Source: Minisyncoccota bacterium
Lineage (GTDB): Bacteria > Patescibacteriota > Minisyncoccia > Minisyncoccales > PEYH01
NCBI GenBank assembly: GCA_028713795.1
Contig: JAQTNP010000001.1
Location: forward strand, 1-28,440
Length of the DNA stretch: 28,440 bases
Reading direction: 5' to 3'
Position numbers and translations under genes: made by a program. Positions 27,752-28,440 of the stretch are shown here, one piece after another (the first letter of the stretch is position 1; each line of letters starts with the position of its first letter). The notes under the pieces are model-generated. The model was given only the letters and a program-made list of their open reading frames with translations. It was not told the origin of the DNA and made no database searches.

Positions 27752-28440
27752 ATTTTAATATCTTTGTAATGACTCCTGAAGCAACTGTTTTGCCTCCTTC
27801 TCTGATGGCGAACCTTTGTTTCTCTTCTATAGCCATTGGAACAATCAATTTCATTGTTAAGCTGATAGTATCTCCTGGCATGACCATTTCTGTCCCAGCT
27901 GGCAAAATCACATCTCCTGTAATATCTGCTGTTCTGATAAAGAATTGCGGCTTATACCCAGAAAAGAATGGGGTATGTCTTCCGCCTTCTTCTTTTGTCA
28001 AAATATATGTTTCAGCTTCAAATTCGGTATGAGGGGTAATGCTTCCTGATTTAGCCAAGACCTGGCCTCTTTCTACATCTTCTTTTTTAAAGCCTCTTAA
28101 CAATACTCCGACATTATCTCCTGCCATTGCCTGATCAAGAATCTTATTAAACATTTCAAGACTGACAGCTGTTGTCTTGACTGTTGGCTTTATACCAACA
28201 ACCTCAACCTCTTCTCCGGCTTTTAAAGCCCCTCTTTCAATTCTGCCGGTAGCAACTGTTCCTCTTCCTTCAATTGAGAAAACATCTTCAACAGCCATTA
28301 AGAATGGCTTGTCTGTCTCTCTTTCTGGAGAAGGAATATATTCATCTAAGGCCTTTACCAATTCCATGATTGGCTTGGTTGCCTCATCGTCTTTTGATTT
28401 TGTATCCAATGCCTTTAAGGCAGATCCTCTGATAATGGAA
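27750..28440 (-). CDS. tuf: Elongation factor Tu (5' part outside the window)
   Basis: EF-Tu delivers aminoacyl-tRNA to the ribosome. The last 229 residues are visible, from the end of the G domain (PIIRGSALKAL, open to the window edge) through domain 2 (DVFSIEGRGTVATGRIERG, VGVLLRGFKKEDVERGQVLA) and domain 3 (GYKPQFFIRTADITGD, MPGDTISLTMKLIVPMAIEE, FAIREGGKTVASGVI). The shown frame starts beyond the edge, so the Met at 28409 is internal. Its place upstream of rpsJ is the standard str-S10 arrangement. Confidence 0.97.
   Translation of the reverse strand, partial: SIIRGSALKALDTKSKDDEATKPIMELVKALDEYIPSPERETDKPFLMAVEDVFSIEGRGTVATGRIERGALKAGEEVEVVGIKPTVKTTAVSLEMFNKILDQAMAGDNVGVLLRGFKKEDVERGQVLAKSGSITPHTEFEAETYILTKEEGGRHTPFFSGYKPQFFIRTADITGDVILPAGTEMVMPGDTISLTMKLIVPMAIEEKQRFAIREGGKTVASGVITKILK

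Noticed and set aside
1..28440. CRISPR arrays, insertion sequences, tRNA or rRNA genes
   Set aside because: I looked on both strands and saw no regularly spaced repeats, no transposase motifs, no cloverleaf sequences and no rRNA segments.

Overview
The window looks like part of a chromosome from a low-GC member of the Candidate Phyla Radiation (Patescibacteria, most likely a Parcubacteria-type lineage). The evidence is as follows. The S10-spc-alpha ribosomal protein cluster is densely packed and lacks rpmD (L30), a gene known to be absent across CPR. Start sites almost never carry a Shine-Dalgarno sequence. The alanyl- and prolyl-tRNA synthetases are short. A membrane protein with a baseplate-J-like domain sits between alaS and infA. 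TGA is used as a stop (for example in adk and holB), so this is genetic code 11 and not the Gly-TGA code of Gracilibacteria/SR1. No taxonomic search could be run, so the assignment is inference.

All clear protein genes are on the minus strand. Read in transcription order (right to left), the layout is: (1) tuf (3' part only), then rpsJ-rplC-rplD-rplW-rplB-rpsS-rplV-rpsC-rplP-rpmC-rpsQ-rplN-rplX-rplE-rpsZ-rpsH-rplF-rplR-rpsE-rplO-secY-adk-map, a continuous translation and secretion operon. (2) A GC-rich cassette holding one four-helix membrane protein, with its own Shine-Dalgarno sequence and terminator. (3) alaS and the baseplate-J-like membrane protein behind an extended -10 promoter. (4) infA-rpmJ-rpsM-rpsK-rpsD-rpoA-rplQ-rplM-rpsI behind a strong promoter with a palindrome over its -10, ending in a hairpin terminator. 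(5) A junction region of about 1.2 kb (7085-8260) with a candidate plus-strand structured RNA, a small excisionase-type HTH gene and a GC-rich Nudix gene, each with its own signals. (6) murA-mreB-holB-frr-rseP-proS-mreB2, an envelope, cell-shape and translation operon whose last gene runs off the left edge.

The core genes work together in making ribosomes and starting transcription and translation (r-proteins, IF-1, RpoA, EF-Tu, RRF, AlaRS, ProRS), in processing and exporting new proteins (Map, SecY, RseP), and in building the wall and shape (MurA, two MreB paralogues). The unusual material is concentrated at the operon junctions. The best candidate for something undescribed is the plus-strand RNA at about 7996-8205. 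It has at least four local hairpins, a 9-nt apical loop with a self-complementary GCAUGC core, a promoter and an intrinsic terminator, and I could not match it to tmRNA, RNase P, SRP or 6S RNA. Two GC-rich single-gene cassettes (Nudix and membrane protein) differ from their surroundings in composition, arginine codons and ribosome binding sites. A 95-nt structured leader before rplC is the only sizeable gap inside the S10 operon.

No stretch longer than 300 bases lacks a feature; the longest non-coding stretch (7979-8263) holds the candidate RNA and two terminators. I saw no tRNA or rRNA genes, CRISPR array or insertion sequence.
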